From Trametes villosa (lineage: Eukaryota > Basidiomycota > Agaricomycetes > Polyporales > Polyporaceae): a DNA stretch of 64,000 nucleotides. Every line of letters begins with the position of its first letter. Position 1 is the stretch's first letter. The position numbers and the translations under genes were made by a program. The notes beneath the pieces were generated by a model. It ran no database searches and had not been told where the DNA came from. It saw nothing but the letters and a program-made list of their open reading frames with translations. Shown one piece after another: positions 23,094 to 38,747 of this stretch. The stretch lies in assembly GCA_002964805.2 (NCBI GenBank), contig PUDQ02000089.1, forward strand, positions 310,001 to 374,000, written 5' to 3'.

Positions 23094-26000
23094 GCGTAGC
23101 GTTTCGTGCCGCCCCTCCTCCCTCCATTCGTCTACCATCGGTACATTCGTCTCCCGATCGTCGCTCGCATATCGCTACTGCGCCTGGAGCGTGCGGACGA
23201 TTCTGGTCGAGCTCATCCGTGTAGATCATCATCTTGTAGGACGACTAGTGCCTTGGGTATTGGACCTTGGACTGTCGCCGAACTTTCTTCACTGTCACAT
23301 GTACTTTCTGCGGTCCGTCATCGCGCAGATATTCTGGCGGGTACATACGCTGTACCATCACCGACGTGTTGATATTATTCGCTATGGTCATGCTGTCGAA
23401 AGGTCCGGAGAGCTTGCGTGTAGTGCGAGAAGCCGCGGCTCGTCGCCGTTCTCTCTGCACACGAGGCGTTGTATGCGCAGCATTGCAGACGGAGGTGACG
23501 TACGAGAGCACGAGGAGAGAAAACAGGCTTGTCCAACAAAGGTCGAGGATACAAATGAGGAAGCCGTAGTGTTCGCGGCCAGCGCAGTGCGCCCGCCCGC
23601 CCGCTCACACCGACGGCAGCCGCACGCCCCGTCGACCAATGGCATCCGCGACACACGCCCCGCGCACACCCACGCATGAGAATCCGCGCAAAATTCCCCG
23701 GGCTGATCACCGTCAGACGACCCCGCGCCATTTAGTGCGCCCCGCCATCTTACTGTGCCCGAACAAATCGTGGGGGGCGCGATGGATCTCCCCATGCTCG
23801 TCGACCCGCCCTGTCCGACCGCCCGATGCACATGTGACAGGTTCTGTCCGCCGTCCCACGACCCACGACCCACGGCCTGCGTTCCCACTTCCCGGGTGGG
23901 CGCATCCGAGGCGTCCTGGCCGGCTTTCACCGTTAGACTCGACAAGGGAGCGGTGTAGAGTTGCCGGTTCGAGCGTGTCTGCCTCCATGCAGTAACCCAG
24001 CCCCGATGCCGTCGACGGTCGACGTCGGTGTCGGTAAGCAATTTTGGGACTCCAGCTGCGAGTGCGCCCGCCCGACAGTTGCCGTGCACATCCCTCCCTG
24101 GAGTCGGGCCCCGACATGACCGACATCCTTCTGCGCCTGCGCGCTCTTACCAAGCGCATTGGACGCAGTGGGAACGCGCGCCATTGGGCGGCGCAGCGTG
24201 CCTAGAGAAGGGGGCCGCTTGTCGGGTGTTCATTTCATTGGGTGGGGCTTGGAACTGGGCCTTCCGCCTATGGTCCTAACGTCTGGAAGCACTGAACATT
24301 GATCATCCGCCTCAGCCGAACGCCCTCTATGCTTCTTGTGCGCCGCGCACCTATGCATCTTTTGATAGGGGGCGGTCTGTCCCGGTTCATCCGGTGAGAG
24401 GATGCGCCCGTGTGTCGGGGGGTACGGCAGGGGTCGGCCGCCTCTTGCATGCAAGCTCTGGCTTGACTCTTGCTACACAGACGTGCGAGTGCCACCAAGT
24501 CTACGATGACGCGATGCATTGTCTATCCAGCATACCGCAAGAGACAATGAGACTGGACACACCGTCAATTACACATTACTTGCTACCACTAGGCTCTTGC
24601 TAGCGAATAGCGGCAGGCTATCGTGCGTCGCACAGGGCGTATTGGACAGGACGTGTCGTTATCTGCTCGCGGAGCGAGTTCCCGGCGTCGACGGTGGGCA
24701 GTCCAACAAGCTACGCCGCTGGGTGGTTGCCTAGCATCGCAATTGCATTTGTCCCCCAGAGCAGGACAGGGCAGGGGTGGCTTCGCAGGATGACCCGCGA
24801 GTGCCTCCTGACAGTTCCGCCCGTGCGCTGCGTGCTGGCGGTCGTGCCTGGGGCCGTCGGGAGCCCTCGACATTCCCAGCGCCATGTCAGTTTGAGCCCC
24901 CGGCCCACCGGCAATTGCGTTGGCGGGGGCCCTGCCTGCGCGCGCTGTTCTGCGCACCCTCGCGGGGCAGTCGACGTGCCGTCTATGCGCCTGTCGTGCT
25001 GTCGCGGAGGGCGATCCGCTAGTGCTCGAGATCGAGCGGCGATGACGTAGGCCGGGGTGGACGACAGATGTGAAAACGCGCTGGCAGCTCGGGCGTTTTA
25101 GCGACTGAATGCCAATTCCTCGTCGGACTGTGGGCTTACTATACTGCGCGACGTCCGTAGGCGGACGATGTAAGGCTGCCGGTATGTTGTATGCCTGCGA
25201 ACAGCGCTGAGCACGGAAGGCGATCGCAGCGATAAACCAGCCGAGGCTGCAGCGCAGAATGCGAGCGTGGGCGGCTGCCGTGCCGCGTGTGTATCTGACA
25301 TTGCAGCCTCGTCTCACGCTCGTCTGATGTGCCCGACTGACTTGTCGCCGTGACAGGAGTTCCGCGGAGCAGGTTCTTGTTGGCGCTGGCAGTCCCTGCT
25401 GGTATTGAGGAAGCGAAACGCCGCAGTCAAATGACGGACACTACTGAGCTGATACATCAGTCGCTCGGAGGATACCTGACAGTATGGCAGTATGCACCAT
25501 ATGGTCGTGATACGTATGCCGTTAGTGCTAGCAGCGGAGTGGAATCGTTATGTCTGGAATGTGTAATCATGAGGGACGAACAAATCGTGAACGTTCGCGT
25601 ACCTCGGAGGCTTCCCTAGATTGCAGCCTGTTGCTTGTTGACAGTGCTGAGATCTGTATGAACTTAGGCAGCTCTAGTCGGGAACAGAATCTTGAATCTT
25701 AATGTTGACAGATTCAGACGCATGACAGCTTGTAGAGCGGCCCGGTGCCACTACGACAAATATATACTGAAGGGCCGAGCGTTAGACAGTATGCGCGCCA
25801 GCGAGATGGAAGCTGATAGACACACCGGCAGGTAACACGATCGGTGGCAAGCATACGAATAATTGTAGAACGTTTCGGCAAAAGAGAACGAGCGGGGCCC
25901 GCGACCCCAGTCCATGGAACCGGGATCGCAGGGCGTCCCGACAGAGAGGAAACAGCGAAGAGGCAAGAGCCCCGACTATCCATTCCGTAAATCCCTCGAA

Positions 26001-26198
26001 AGCGTGGACAGCGTGAGACGTGGGAGGCGATTGCAGGCGGCATGACACGAGAGCAGCAAAACATGGGAAAGCGTGAGGAGGATCGACAAGTTGGGCGAGC
26101 GCAGAGCACGAACGCTCTAGAAGCTGCGAGAGAGAATGGTGACGAGGACAGGGCGTGATGAGGTGAGCGGGAGCGGTGGGGGGACGGCGAGCGTGCCG
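23094..26198. other. 3.1-kb gene-poor region between convergent genes
   Basis: No supported exon chain on either strand. The sequence near 23900-25150 has many short overlapping frames but no motif I recognise. It sits between two genes that end toward each other and so need no promoter here. It may hold decayed mobile DNA or an unrecognised non-coding RNA; neither can be shown from this sequence alone. Confidence 0.45.
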
Positions 26199-28235
26199 TT
26201 ACCGACGCATCTGCAGCGCCGCCACGGTTTCCTCGAGCGCGCGTTTCTCGTTTCTTAGTCTGGCAAGGTTTTGGAGAGCCCCAGTCAGCAAAAGCCGCGC
26301 ATAGCGGCACCGCACCACGCTCACGCACCGTTGAACCTCTTCCTGCAGTTGGGCAATCTTCCACCCCTTGATCTCTGCGCTCTTCTGCGCCGCCTTCTCC
26401 CTCCGCTCGAGCTTCGCGACGTACTCTGGAACGCCCTGCAGCGCCGTGAGGTGGGAAGCGATCGAGTCAGCGGAAAGAGGTCCCGCTGGCAGGGCTCCGC
26501 CTATACCATTAGCCACCGATATCGCTGTCGGGGCTGGGGAGGCTGCACCATGTGTAACGGCGGAAGGGCGGAAAGGGTTCTCCTACAGTCAGATAGCCGG
26601 CAGCAAACAAGAAAAGAGACACGCATCAGGATTCCGCCTTCGACATTCAAGCGAAATGTATGCGTACCGGGTCATCCTGCAGCATTTGCCATCGCTGGAT
26701 CTTGCTGGCGGGGTCCATATGCTCTGGGCCCTTGCCATTCGAGGCGGTGGGCGACGCAAGCATCTCTTGCAGAAGGGCTCTTCCTCGTTGAGACGTCGAT
26801 GGCCCAGCCCCGGCCCCAGAGACAAAGCGCGGCTGGGAACTCCCCGGCGGAGTCAGGAGCATACTGGGGTTGCTGTCGCCCTCCTTTCCACCCGGTGTGA
26901 AAAATTGCGAGGTGCCTGCTCGGCCAGGGGTCAGAGGAGGGGCTGGAGGCCATGGGACACGTTCAGCCCCCGAGGCGTGCGGCATTCTCGGCAGTCTGTC
27001 GGGATGCGCGCGCGAAGTGTCGGCTCCGATGTCGGCAACGGCTACTTGTGAGCCTATAACGCTCCGGGGCGGGGTTGTACTCCAGAAGTCTTCGATAATG
27101 GAGCTTTCGTCGTCGACGGGCGAGGTCTGTACCGCCTTCGACTCCATGTCTTCCATGTCGGCGAGCTCGACCTCGGTGTCGATGCAGGTACCGGCATCGG
27201 ACTGAGCATCCGCTACCGGCCTTGGGAACAAGCGCGGTTTCTGTCTGTTCTGTGACAGGGAAGGCGGGGCAGAATGGAGTGAGATATCCGAAAGGCTCTG
27301 ACTGGTCGAGAATTGAGAGATGCCTTCGATATCGTCGAGGATAGGGAAGCCGGGGGAAGAAGCGAGAGCCGGGCCACGAGGGGCGGCCTGGACATCGAGG
27401 ATAGCGTCTTCAATGCTCCTCAAGCGTGCCGCCCTTCTCTCACTCTGCGTCGCTCCCCCGCTGTCGGGGATGAGCTGCGTCCGCTGGGAAGGTACGGTGC
27501 CAGGTGTGGGACCGCTTGTGCTTGCGTGGTCGGTGGGTGTGCTGCCGACCCGTCTGTGCTTCACAGTACTTGCAGGGGCAGCGCCAGAGCTTGAGCTGGG
27601 CGTTGGACTGGGTGTCCTTTGCCGTTTGTGCATAGCAGCAGCAGCCAGGGTGGGAGACCGCGTGAACAAAGCCCGTTGGGCTTGTGAGGGGCGTTGGGGG
27701 GTAACCGGCGTGGGTGGCATCCCACAGGCTTCTTTCTTCGATTTCAAAACAGAACACAGGGTTGGATTATCTGCCCAAACTATGATTGCTTGAACGTGAG
27801 CTGCCATCGCGCATATAGTCACATTGAGGGTGCCACTCAACTGAAAAACTTGCACTTGTCGGGGTCGTTGCTGTTCTTCGAACAGATGAGGAAATCCCTG
27901 GATATACAGTCAGCACGGCAAGATAAAGAGCAATAGGCCGCAACTAAGAAGCGAAAAGCCTTTGAATGCGTCAATGTGCGTGAAATATCACGACTCTCCC
28001 ATACACAACCTCGCCGCACGCTAAGCGGGCACTCGCAACGTCTGGCTGGCCTATAACTAGGGTGCAACACACACAGTGGGCTTATTGTGTACACTTACCT
28101 CTCGGGGTTTGCTATGGTGTGGCTTGTCAGGCGTTTGGCCGGCCGCCGATGGTAGCAAACCACAGCGCCTTGGGCGTCTACAGGCGATACGTCGTTGACA
28201 AACGCTTCGACGGACTTGGTAGAGTCCTGAGACAT
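26199..28235 (-). CDS. GRF-type zinc-finger protein with long disordered middle and C-terminal coiled coil
   Basis: GRF fingers bind single-stranded DNA in repair and topology proteins such as APE2, NEIL3 and TOP3A. The ATG at 28235 starts MSQDSTKSVEAF. Exon 1 holds VVCYHRRPAKRL and TIANPE, with the donor GTAAGTGTAC. Exon 2 holds RDFLICSKNSNDPDKCKFF, and exon 3 begins IWADNPTLC. Joined, they give C-x-H, then NPERDF..C, then C-x-FF-x-WAD: the C/H/C/C zinc ligands and the FFxWAD signature of the family. About 330 Ser/Pro/Thr-rich residues follow (MPPTPVTPQRPSQAQ, MHKRQRTPSPTPSSS, FFTPGGKEG). Two more introns (about 26580-26669 and 26263-26346) lead to VPEYVAKLERREKAAQKS and LRNEKRALEETVAALQMRR, a coiled coil. 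The cellular role is unknown. It is divergent from PSMG4. Confidence 0.82.
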
Positions 28236-28565
28236 GCGGTGTCGGCGACAAAAGCAGCGGCAGTGGTGTTCAAGAAGATGAGGGTAAAAGACAAAGAACG
28301 AAGTGTGTGTATGCACGGTACCCAGCCAAAGTTGTCGGTACCGCAGTGAGCTGCTGCAGCGCCATCATAGAAGCCAAGAACATTCTCTCCCGCCCCTATT
28401 GCCTAATCTGGCCGGAAAGCGTCATAAGTAGAAGTAGCGCGAGCTTAGCCGCTCAGCGCTCTCTCTTCGCCTTCAGCTAGCTTCAGCTGCAGCATCGACT
28501 CTCTCGATCGTGCTGATCACCAACTACTCCTAGCTGCTGGCTAGCGTTCTAGGACTGCATATACT
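28236..28565. promoter_or_regulatory. Divergent promoter region of the GRF-finger gene and PSMG4
   Basis: 330 bases shared by two divergent genes. It contains CCGCTCAGCGCTC at 28449-28461, a 13-base word also found 180-190 bases upstream of TFB1. It also has a pyrimidine-rich stretch (CTCTCTCTTCGCC) and repeated CAGCTAGCTTCAGCTGCAG-like words. No TATA box is evident. Confidence 0.45.
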
Positions 28566-29206
28566 ATGGCGACTGTGGAATCCAACATCCGTGTCGAGAC
28601 CAAATACTTCCCTCCGTCAGAACACGCGGTTCCGGCTCTAGCTGTTCAGACTACGCGTCTCGTAGACATTTACATGCTGTGGGTCGGTACGACCGATGTC
28701 GAACCGGATCAAGTCGACACCGCTCCTCTGCAAGGCAGCTTTGCCAAGGATTGGGCATGTGCTATGCCGGTAAGGCAGACGGTACGTCCAAGCACGCTCG
28801 TCGGGCTTGAGGCATCGGACGAGTGTCGCGATCGGCTCGGAGTCGACTGAATATTCATGCACATTTGTTCTCATAGTCAGGCACGCCCGCTGCGGCGACG
28901 CCGCTGTACCGCACATCAACCTCGGAAGCCGCGTTATCCATGGCACAGCGTCTCGGTGATATATCTGCGCCTCGTCGTGCACACGGGACATCTACTGACT
29001 TGCCCATTCCCGCCACCCCATGGGGCCCGCCCATCCACCGTATTGCTGGAGCAGCACGTCGCTTCAAAAAGCAGATCTTTCTGTCGATTGATATAGCGCC
29101 GTCTTTGGGGTCTTTGGGGCAAGAGGGGAAGTTGTTGCTAGCGATTGAGCGGGCGTTGGTAGACACTTTGAAATCGCAAGAAAGTGCCGGTCAAGCACAG
29201 ATCTAA
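28566..29206 (+). CDS. PSMG4: Proteasome assembly chaperone 4 (PAC4/POC4 homologue)
   Basis: Small chaperone that, with PAC3 in other eukaryotes, helps assemble the 20S alpha ring. Three exons: 28566-28769, 28877-28955 and 29055-29206. Joined, they give TTRLVDIYMLWVGTTD, SMAQRLARRFKKQIFLSIDI and KLLLAIERALVDTLK. These align with the human PSMG4 pattern of a strand ending in LWVG, then LAQRLARK..KQVFVSYNL and a C-terminal helix. The product is about 144 residues, near family length. The splice at ARRFKKQ uses a split alanine codon, which restores the conserved motif exactly. It lies 185 bases upstream of the YAK1 ATG in the same direction. Confidence 0.85.
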
Positions 29207-29390
29207 TGCATTACAAACCCGTTGTATCGAGTGTAACAAGCGGAGTAATCAGAGTATAGAAAAGATAAGGCGATCGATAGGCTATGTAGCGACGAGCGGG
29301 CTGCGCTGTGCGGCTCGGCGCTCTCGCCTCGTTGCTCTTCTTCCCGCCATCGTCGTCCTCCACAGCGCACTCCGTCTTGCCCCTCATTAC

Positions 29391-33481
<4,091 letters not shown>

Positions 33482-34054
33482 AGGCCGGCCATCTAGCCGG
33501 TGCGCCTGATAGCCTTGAGAATGGTGCCCCCCTTTCCTTCCGGACACCGCTCGTCCCTTCCGTGCTGCGACTCGCGTTCCGTTCTGCTGCCCGGTGCATA
33601 CCTTTGTCTTCTCTATATCTCGCATTTGCCTCCGTCTTGCCTCGTCCCGTCGCGCTCCGCCACGTCGCACGAGCGTGTCTCCCTTTTGCCGCGTATATAC
33701 TGAAATGTGTACATCCACCCACCCACCCCAATGACCGGCTTCCCCCTCTTGGATGTGCAGGATCGCGTTGTCGCCCGATATGGACTCCCGTCTCCTATGT
33801 TCTCTTCCTGTCCCTCTCTTCCCCACAATGATGTACAATCGCACAGTCATGGCTGTACTCGTCTCTCTGCCTCTCATCACCTCAAATCACATGTTACGCT
33901 TGCTCTGAAACTTCGATGTGTGCTGCTCCGTGTGTGCGGGTAACGGTGTGCAGCATGGCCTGAGGTCGGTAAGCGTGACTCGACTCTGTTATTCGCTTGG
34001 TAGCTGGTTACATCTAATCGTGAACTGCCTTCTTTTCCCCCTTTCCTTCCGCCT
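33482..34054. other. Convergent 3' intergenic region
   Basis: 573 bases between the YAK1 stop and the phosphatase stop. The + strand is strongly pyrimidine-rich (TTTCCTTCCGG, CTTTGTCTTCTCTATATCTC), consistent with the YAK1 3' UTR. Nothing else recognised. Confidence 0.6.
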
Positions 34055-35114
34055 TTACAGCTGGTCGAGCAGCGCCTCAGCCTCCCACGCGCCAGTCCAG
34101 TACTGGACCTGGCACGGGAGGCGGCCTTCCTCCTCGTACGGCTTGATGAGGTTGTACAGCCCGCGGAAGCGGCGGCAGAACACCACATCTTGTCTGTACA
34201 AACAAACACATAATTCAGCTCAACACACTCTGGAAGGAAGAAATGCGAAGGTATGCACTTGCGCATGCGGAGCACGGGGCAGAGGTCGTTCGAGCCGTCG
34301 CCGACGTACACGATGCGGTCGAAGTCGGGCTGGTGCCGCTTGAGGAACGCGTCGAGCTCGTCGCCTACAGGTCCGGGTCAGTACATAGTGGCATGGGAGC
34401 AAGGGGGAAGACTCACCCTTGCACATGTTGGGGCTGCAGCCGACTTTGCACGCGTGCTGGGGCCCAGCGGGGTCAATGCGCCGGCGCAGCTTGAGCAGGC
34501 CGGAGGGGTCCCACTCGGCGGGGTTCGTGACGATCTCATCGAATAGCTTGTCAAGGCCTTTCGACTGTGGGGTACGAGTCAGCGGTCTCATCGGATGTTG
34601 GGATGCTTATGCATACCTGCAGGATCGTGGTGATGAAGATGATGTTCGCGTTCGAGAGGCAGAAGAACGTCGTCTTGCCTCTCGACTTCAGCGCCGAGGT
34701 GCCGCGGACCATCGCGGGGTGCTGAACGAAATTTTAGTTGGTATATTGGACGAAATCATATAAGCACCTACGAAGGGCATGATTCGGAGAGTGTCCTCAA
34801 TCTCCTGCCTCGTTCCGCCGAGCTCATGGAGCTCTCTAAGGGACTGCGCGCTGCACACTATATGAGCACAGAAATTCGCTACGATAAAATGAGCCAGATC
34901 TTACACAAGATCAGTCCATTGGACCTCCGCCTTCAGTCCCTTCATCTTCTTGCGCAACTTAGGCGCGAGGACCTCGAAGATCCATCTATCCGAATCCTGA
35001 TCTGCGAGCGACCTGGAGATCTCTCGTTAACCGTGTCCCTCCGGAGCGTGCAAACGTCACTAACCAGTCGAAGTCAAAGACAATCAGCTGACGTTCTACT
35101 GGAGGAAGCGACAT
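34055..35114 (-). CDS. PHOSPHO1/2-family HAD phosphatase
   Basis: Predicted small-metabolite phosphatase; animal relatives act on phosphocholine, phosphoethanolamine or pyridoxal phosphate. The substrate is not known here. The ATG at 35114 gives MSLPPVERQLIVFDFDW, with an intron inside the Trp codon. Then come SLADQDSDRWIFEVLAPKL, a middle exon with LRIMPFHPAMVRG and FFCLSNANIIFI (motif II), FDEIVTNPAEWD, a Cys-rich loop with HACKVGCSPNMCKG as in PHOSPHO proteins, DRIVYVGDGSNDLCPVL (motif IV) and a C-terminal RRFRGLYNLIKPYEEEG. Motif I reads DFDWS rather than the usual DxDxT/V, a conservative change at its last position. About five exons. Divergent from the P450 gene. Confidence 0.9.
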
Positions 35115-35620
35115 GTTCGGCAATGGCCCCGGTGTCCGAGCGGGTACTCCTCGCGGCGGTGAATGGTGGGATGAGTCGATCGCCGGCGCCCAAAGCACTT
35201 TTCGGACAGCAAACACAGCCACCGCACCCAGCTGTATGACACGGCCACGTGGCAGCTCGGGACCGGGAGCTGAAGCGCCTTGGCCTCGGCGAGCATCCGG
35301 CTGCAGCCTACCCCAACGACCCCGTTGCAAAGATCTGTCATATCAGAGACGTACATTTGTTGCGATTATGGGGCTGTCCAGGCGTTGCGGGACTCACCTC
35401 CGATCCCCACGACGTGCAAGCTCCCGTCCACACCAGCGATCAGCGCAAAGCATCCGGGCAGTGGTCCAGAGTGCCCGATAAGTATAGACTCACGCTATCC
35501 CGCAGCTCGATATATACACGGCGAGCGGAGTCGTCTGCGTAAGTATAACCGGTCCATCTGCCGGTCGACCACCGCCCTCTCACCTCCACTTGTGTTATAA
35601 GCAGGTGCGCGAAAGCAAGA
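35115..35620. promoter_or_regulatory. Divergent promoter region of the phosphatase and the P450, with a TATA box toward the P450
   Basis: 506 bases. GATATATACA at about 35509-35518 lies 103 bases upstream of the P450 ATG and fits a TATA element for that gene. The rest shows no clear motif. Short frames here have no conserved content. Confidence 0.5.
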
Positions 35621-38193
35621 TGGACACCATCTCCTCAAAGCCTAGCGTATTCATCATGCCTCCGGGGCCCAAACTCCTCGTTGAACACCTGCACTTCATC
35701 ATCATCCCGCCGGCGGTCCCCTTTTTGACTTCATACATTCTACGGAGCTACTTCGATGTGTCCGTGCCGACATGGGCGGTGACACTGCTTTCCTTTGTCG
35801 CCCTTCCCGTGTTCTTCTTCGCGTACATCATATGGAGGCAACGTAGCTGGGCGCGGGCCGCAGCTGCTCACGGAGCTAAACTGCCAGTTGAGGTGAAGAA
35901 AGAAGATGCCAAACAAGAAGGCAGCGAGAATCGCTATCCGCGTGCGTAACTTTACATCCTCTCGGAGGGATCCATGCTGATGCATAGATGGTCGTGGTTT
36001 ATAGGAGACTTCCTCTTCAGAGTTTGCGAAAAGTACGGAAACACGTTCCTCGTTGACATTTTCTTCTTGAAGCGGGTCAGTAACCTCCGCAAACTCTCAG
36101 CATATATCGTACTCATAAAGCTATATTTCAAACTGTAGTTCTTTACTGTCGAGCCAGACCATATCAAGGTTCGTTTCCTTGACGGCCGTATATAATGAAT
36201 GATACGCTGAAACCCAGACTGGTAATCTTGCAGGCCATCCTGGCGACGGACTTCAACAGCTTTGAGAAGGGACCCAGCTTCCGCAGCCAAATGAAGAGTC
36301 TGCTTGGAGTTGGTGTGTTCAATGCGGATGGTAAGTCTACATCGGCTGTATGCTGCAGAATGGCCCACTAAACACCGTACATGCAGGTGATCTCTGGAAG
36401 TAAGCGGGCAACGTATTCGGGAGTGTACAGAGTGTTTAACCTCTTGGCAGGTTCCATCGCTCTATGGCTCGCCCCTTCTTCAGCAAGGACAGGATCAGCC
36501 ATTTTGACATCTTCGACCGGTAAGGAGTTTCGTACGCCTCCGTACCCACTCTTTACTGAAAGTTCGCAGGCACGCGCAGGATGCCCTGCAACAGATGAAG
36601 ACCCGCATGAAGGAGGGCTACGCCGTGGACTGGCAGGTATGCAAAAACGAATCCCAACGCCGCCGTATCGCTCAACTCAACCCCGGCCGGTTTTAAGGAT
36701 CTCGTCTCCCGGTTCACCCTCGACTCCGCCACGGAGTTCCTCTTCGGAAAGGACGTCCGCTCGCTCTCCGCCGGCCTGCCCTACCCGCCCACCTCCGACA
36801 TCGCGCGCCTGCAGAAGTCCAGGCCCGAGGCGGACGAGTTCGCGTCAGCCTTCCTTTCCGCGCAGATCGCGTCCTCGAAGCGCGGCCGGCTGCAGCAGCT
36901 GTGGGGTCTTCGCGAGTTCTGGGTGGACAAGGTCCAGGCGCGCAAGGCGGCGATCGACAAGTTCATCGAGCCGATCTTGACGGACGCGTTGAGGAGGAAG
37001 GCGGAGCAGGGCCCGGATAGCGACTCGAAGGTGCAGGAGGAGGATACCCTGCTGAGCCAGCTGCTGAAGGCGACCGATGGTACGTCTTCGTCGTTGCGCT
37101 CTTTCGACTGGCGTGGTGATTTCTGACGTGGCTTCATAGACTACACCATCATCCACGACGAGACCCTTAACATCCTCCTTGCTGGTCGCGACACTACGGC
37201 ATGCACGTTGACATTCCTCGTCTATCGCCTGGCCGAGCACCCCGACATCCTCAAGCGTCTCCGCGAGGAGATTTTGAGTGTCGTCGGACCGACCCGTCGG
37301 CCCACGTATGACGACGTTCGCAACATGAAGTACTTGCGTGCGGTCATCAACGAGACTCTGCGCCTCTACCCCCCTGTGTGAGTCCTTAACTACTGAATTG
37401 AACTGTTCCCTCACGCTGATACGTACCACAAAGTCCTGTGAACGTTCGGTGAGTTTACGTTCATGCGGTTATAGACACTGTAGCTGAGCCAGATGTTGTA
37501 GCGGCGCCGTGGCGGATACCATCCTGCCGTCCAAGGTCCCCGGAGAGAAACCGCTATTCGTCCCCGCTGGAATGAGGTGAGCGCTTTTGTCGCGTACATA
37601 TCAAGAGCAGGCAACTCACACGAAACAAGGTGTATCTACTCTGTCTTCATCATGCACCGCAGGAAGGACCTGTGGGGTCCTGACGGTAAGCCTTCACTAT
37701 ATGCTGTCAGACGACGATTGAACTGGACGTCCTTTCCGTGCAGCCTTGAAGTTCGACCCGGACCGGTTCCTCGACGAGCGCGTGCAGAAGTACCTCACGC
37801 CCAACCCGTTCATCTTCCTGCCCTTCAACGCGGGCCCGCGCATCTGTCTTGGCCAACAGGTAAGTCCTTCCGCTCCATCAGCTCGAGCCATGATTCCAAC
37901 CCCAAACGACAGTTCGCATACAACGAGATGTCCTTCATGCTCGTGCGTCTGCTGCAGCAGGTATCCGCGATCGAGTTCCACCCCGAGGTCGCGCCGGAGT
38001 CGATCGTGCCGCCCGGGTACGCGGACTCGCCTGGCTCCGATGGCACGGACAGAGTGTGGATGGCGAGCCATCTCACAATGTATGCGAAGGTGAGTATCCT
38101 AGGTTATGCGCTCAATGCGCGCGGGTGCTTATTCGGCGTATTCTTTAGGGCGGCATGTGGGTGAAGATGACCGAGGCTCAGAACGAGGAGTAG
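35621..38193 (+). CDS. Cytochrome P450 monooxygenase, probably CYP63-like
   Basis: Membrane-bound haem-thiolate oxygenase. The start at 35621 gives [18 protein letters not shown], then two hydrophobic segments ([13 protein letters not shown] and [17 protein letters not shown]) as an ER anchor. Conserved elements: [39 protein letters not shown], the I-helix oxygen-binding [11 protein letters not shown], the ExxR helix [10 protein letters not shown], the PERF-like [10 protein letters not shown], and the haem loop [13 protein letters not shown] with the cysteine ligand. It is broken into many small exons (about a dozen), as in fungal CYP63 genes of white-rot species, which act on alkanes and aromatic hydrocarbons. 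The subfamily call is by resemblance only. The final exon adds [14 protein letters not shown]. Confidence 0.93.
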
Positions 38194-38747
38194 ACCGGTG
38201 TCAGCAGTCAGGCTGCTCAGTTTCTGTTTGCGGGTGGGCTAGTACGGCGTCCGGGCTCCGTGTTAATGTGCAGGCACGAATTCAACTTCTGTCGCTGCAC
38301 CTAGCCTCGATACACGCGCCGGGGGTCGACAGGGTCATATAGAACGCTCTTATATACATACATATATCTATCTATTTGTACCACTCGCCAACCTATGCGC
38401 ATCGAACATGTCATTCATTTGTCGGCTTTTCTTCTCCAGGAGTTGCTCTACCAGTCGGCCGTTGCTTGAGCAGCTTGTATGGCCACCTAATACGCTGCGG
38501 CTTGTCACACTCAACGTGGCGTCGAGCGCCCGAGTGTCTTCCAACCTGAGTATAACCGCTCAGCGCTCAGCGCTCAAGCGCTCATAGTTAGGGATACGAC
38601 CACACTAGTGTTTTCGTGAAAGAGTTCACGAACGTCGCTTGTGGCGGTTTTGGTTCAAAGCGAGTGGTGTGAACACAAGGTTGTGTTAGGCGCCGGCGTG
38701 GCTTACCTAACTCTTTAGCGGTTGTGGGAGAGACGCGGGCCCTGGCC
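38194..38747. other. Intergenic region upstream of TFB1
   Basis: 554 bases with TATATACATACATATATCTATCTATTTG near 38350-38377, probably the P450 3' end, and a short tandem repeat near 38557. No gene seen. Confidence 0.55.
38557..38584 (+). repeat. Short tandem repeat of CGCTCAG
   Basis: Four adjacent, partly degenerate copies of a 7-base unit (CGCTCAG, CGCTCAG, CGCTCAA, GCGCTCA) about 165-190 bases before the TFB1 ATG. The first copies share the 13-base word CCGCTCAGCGCTC with the PSMG4 upstream region. A role as transcription-factor sites is inference. Confidence 0.6.
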
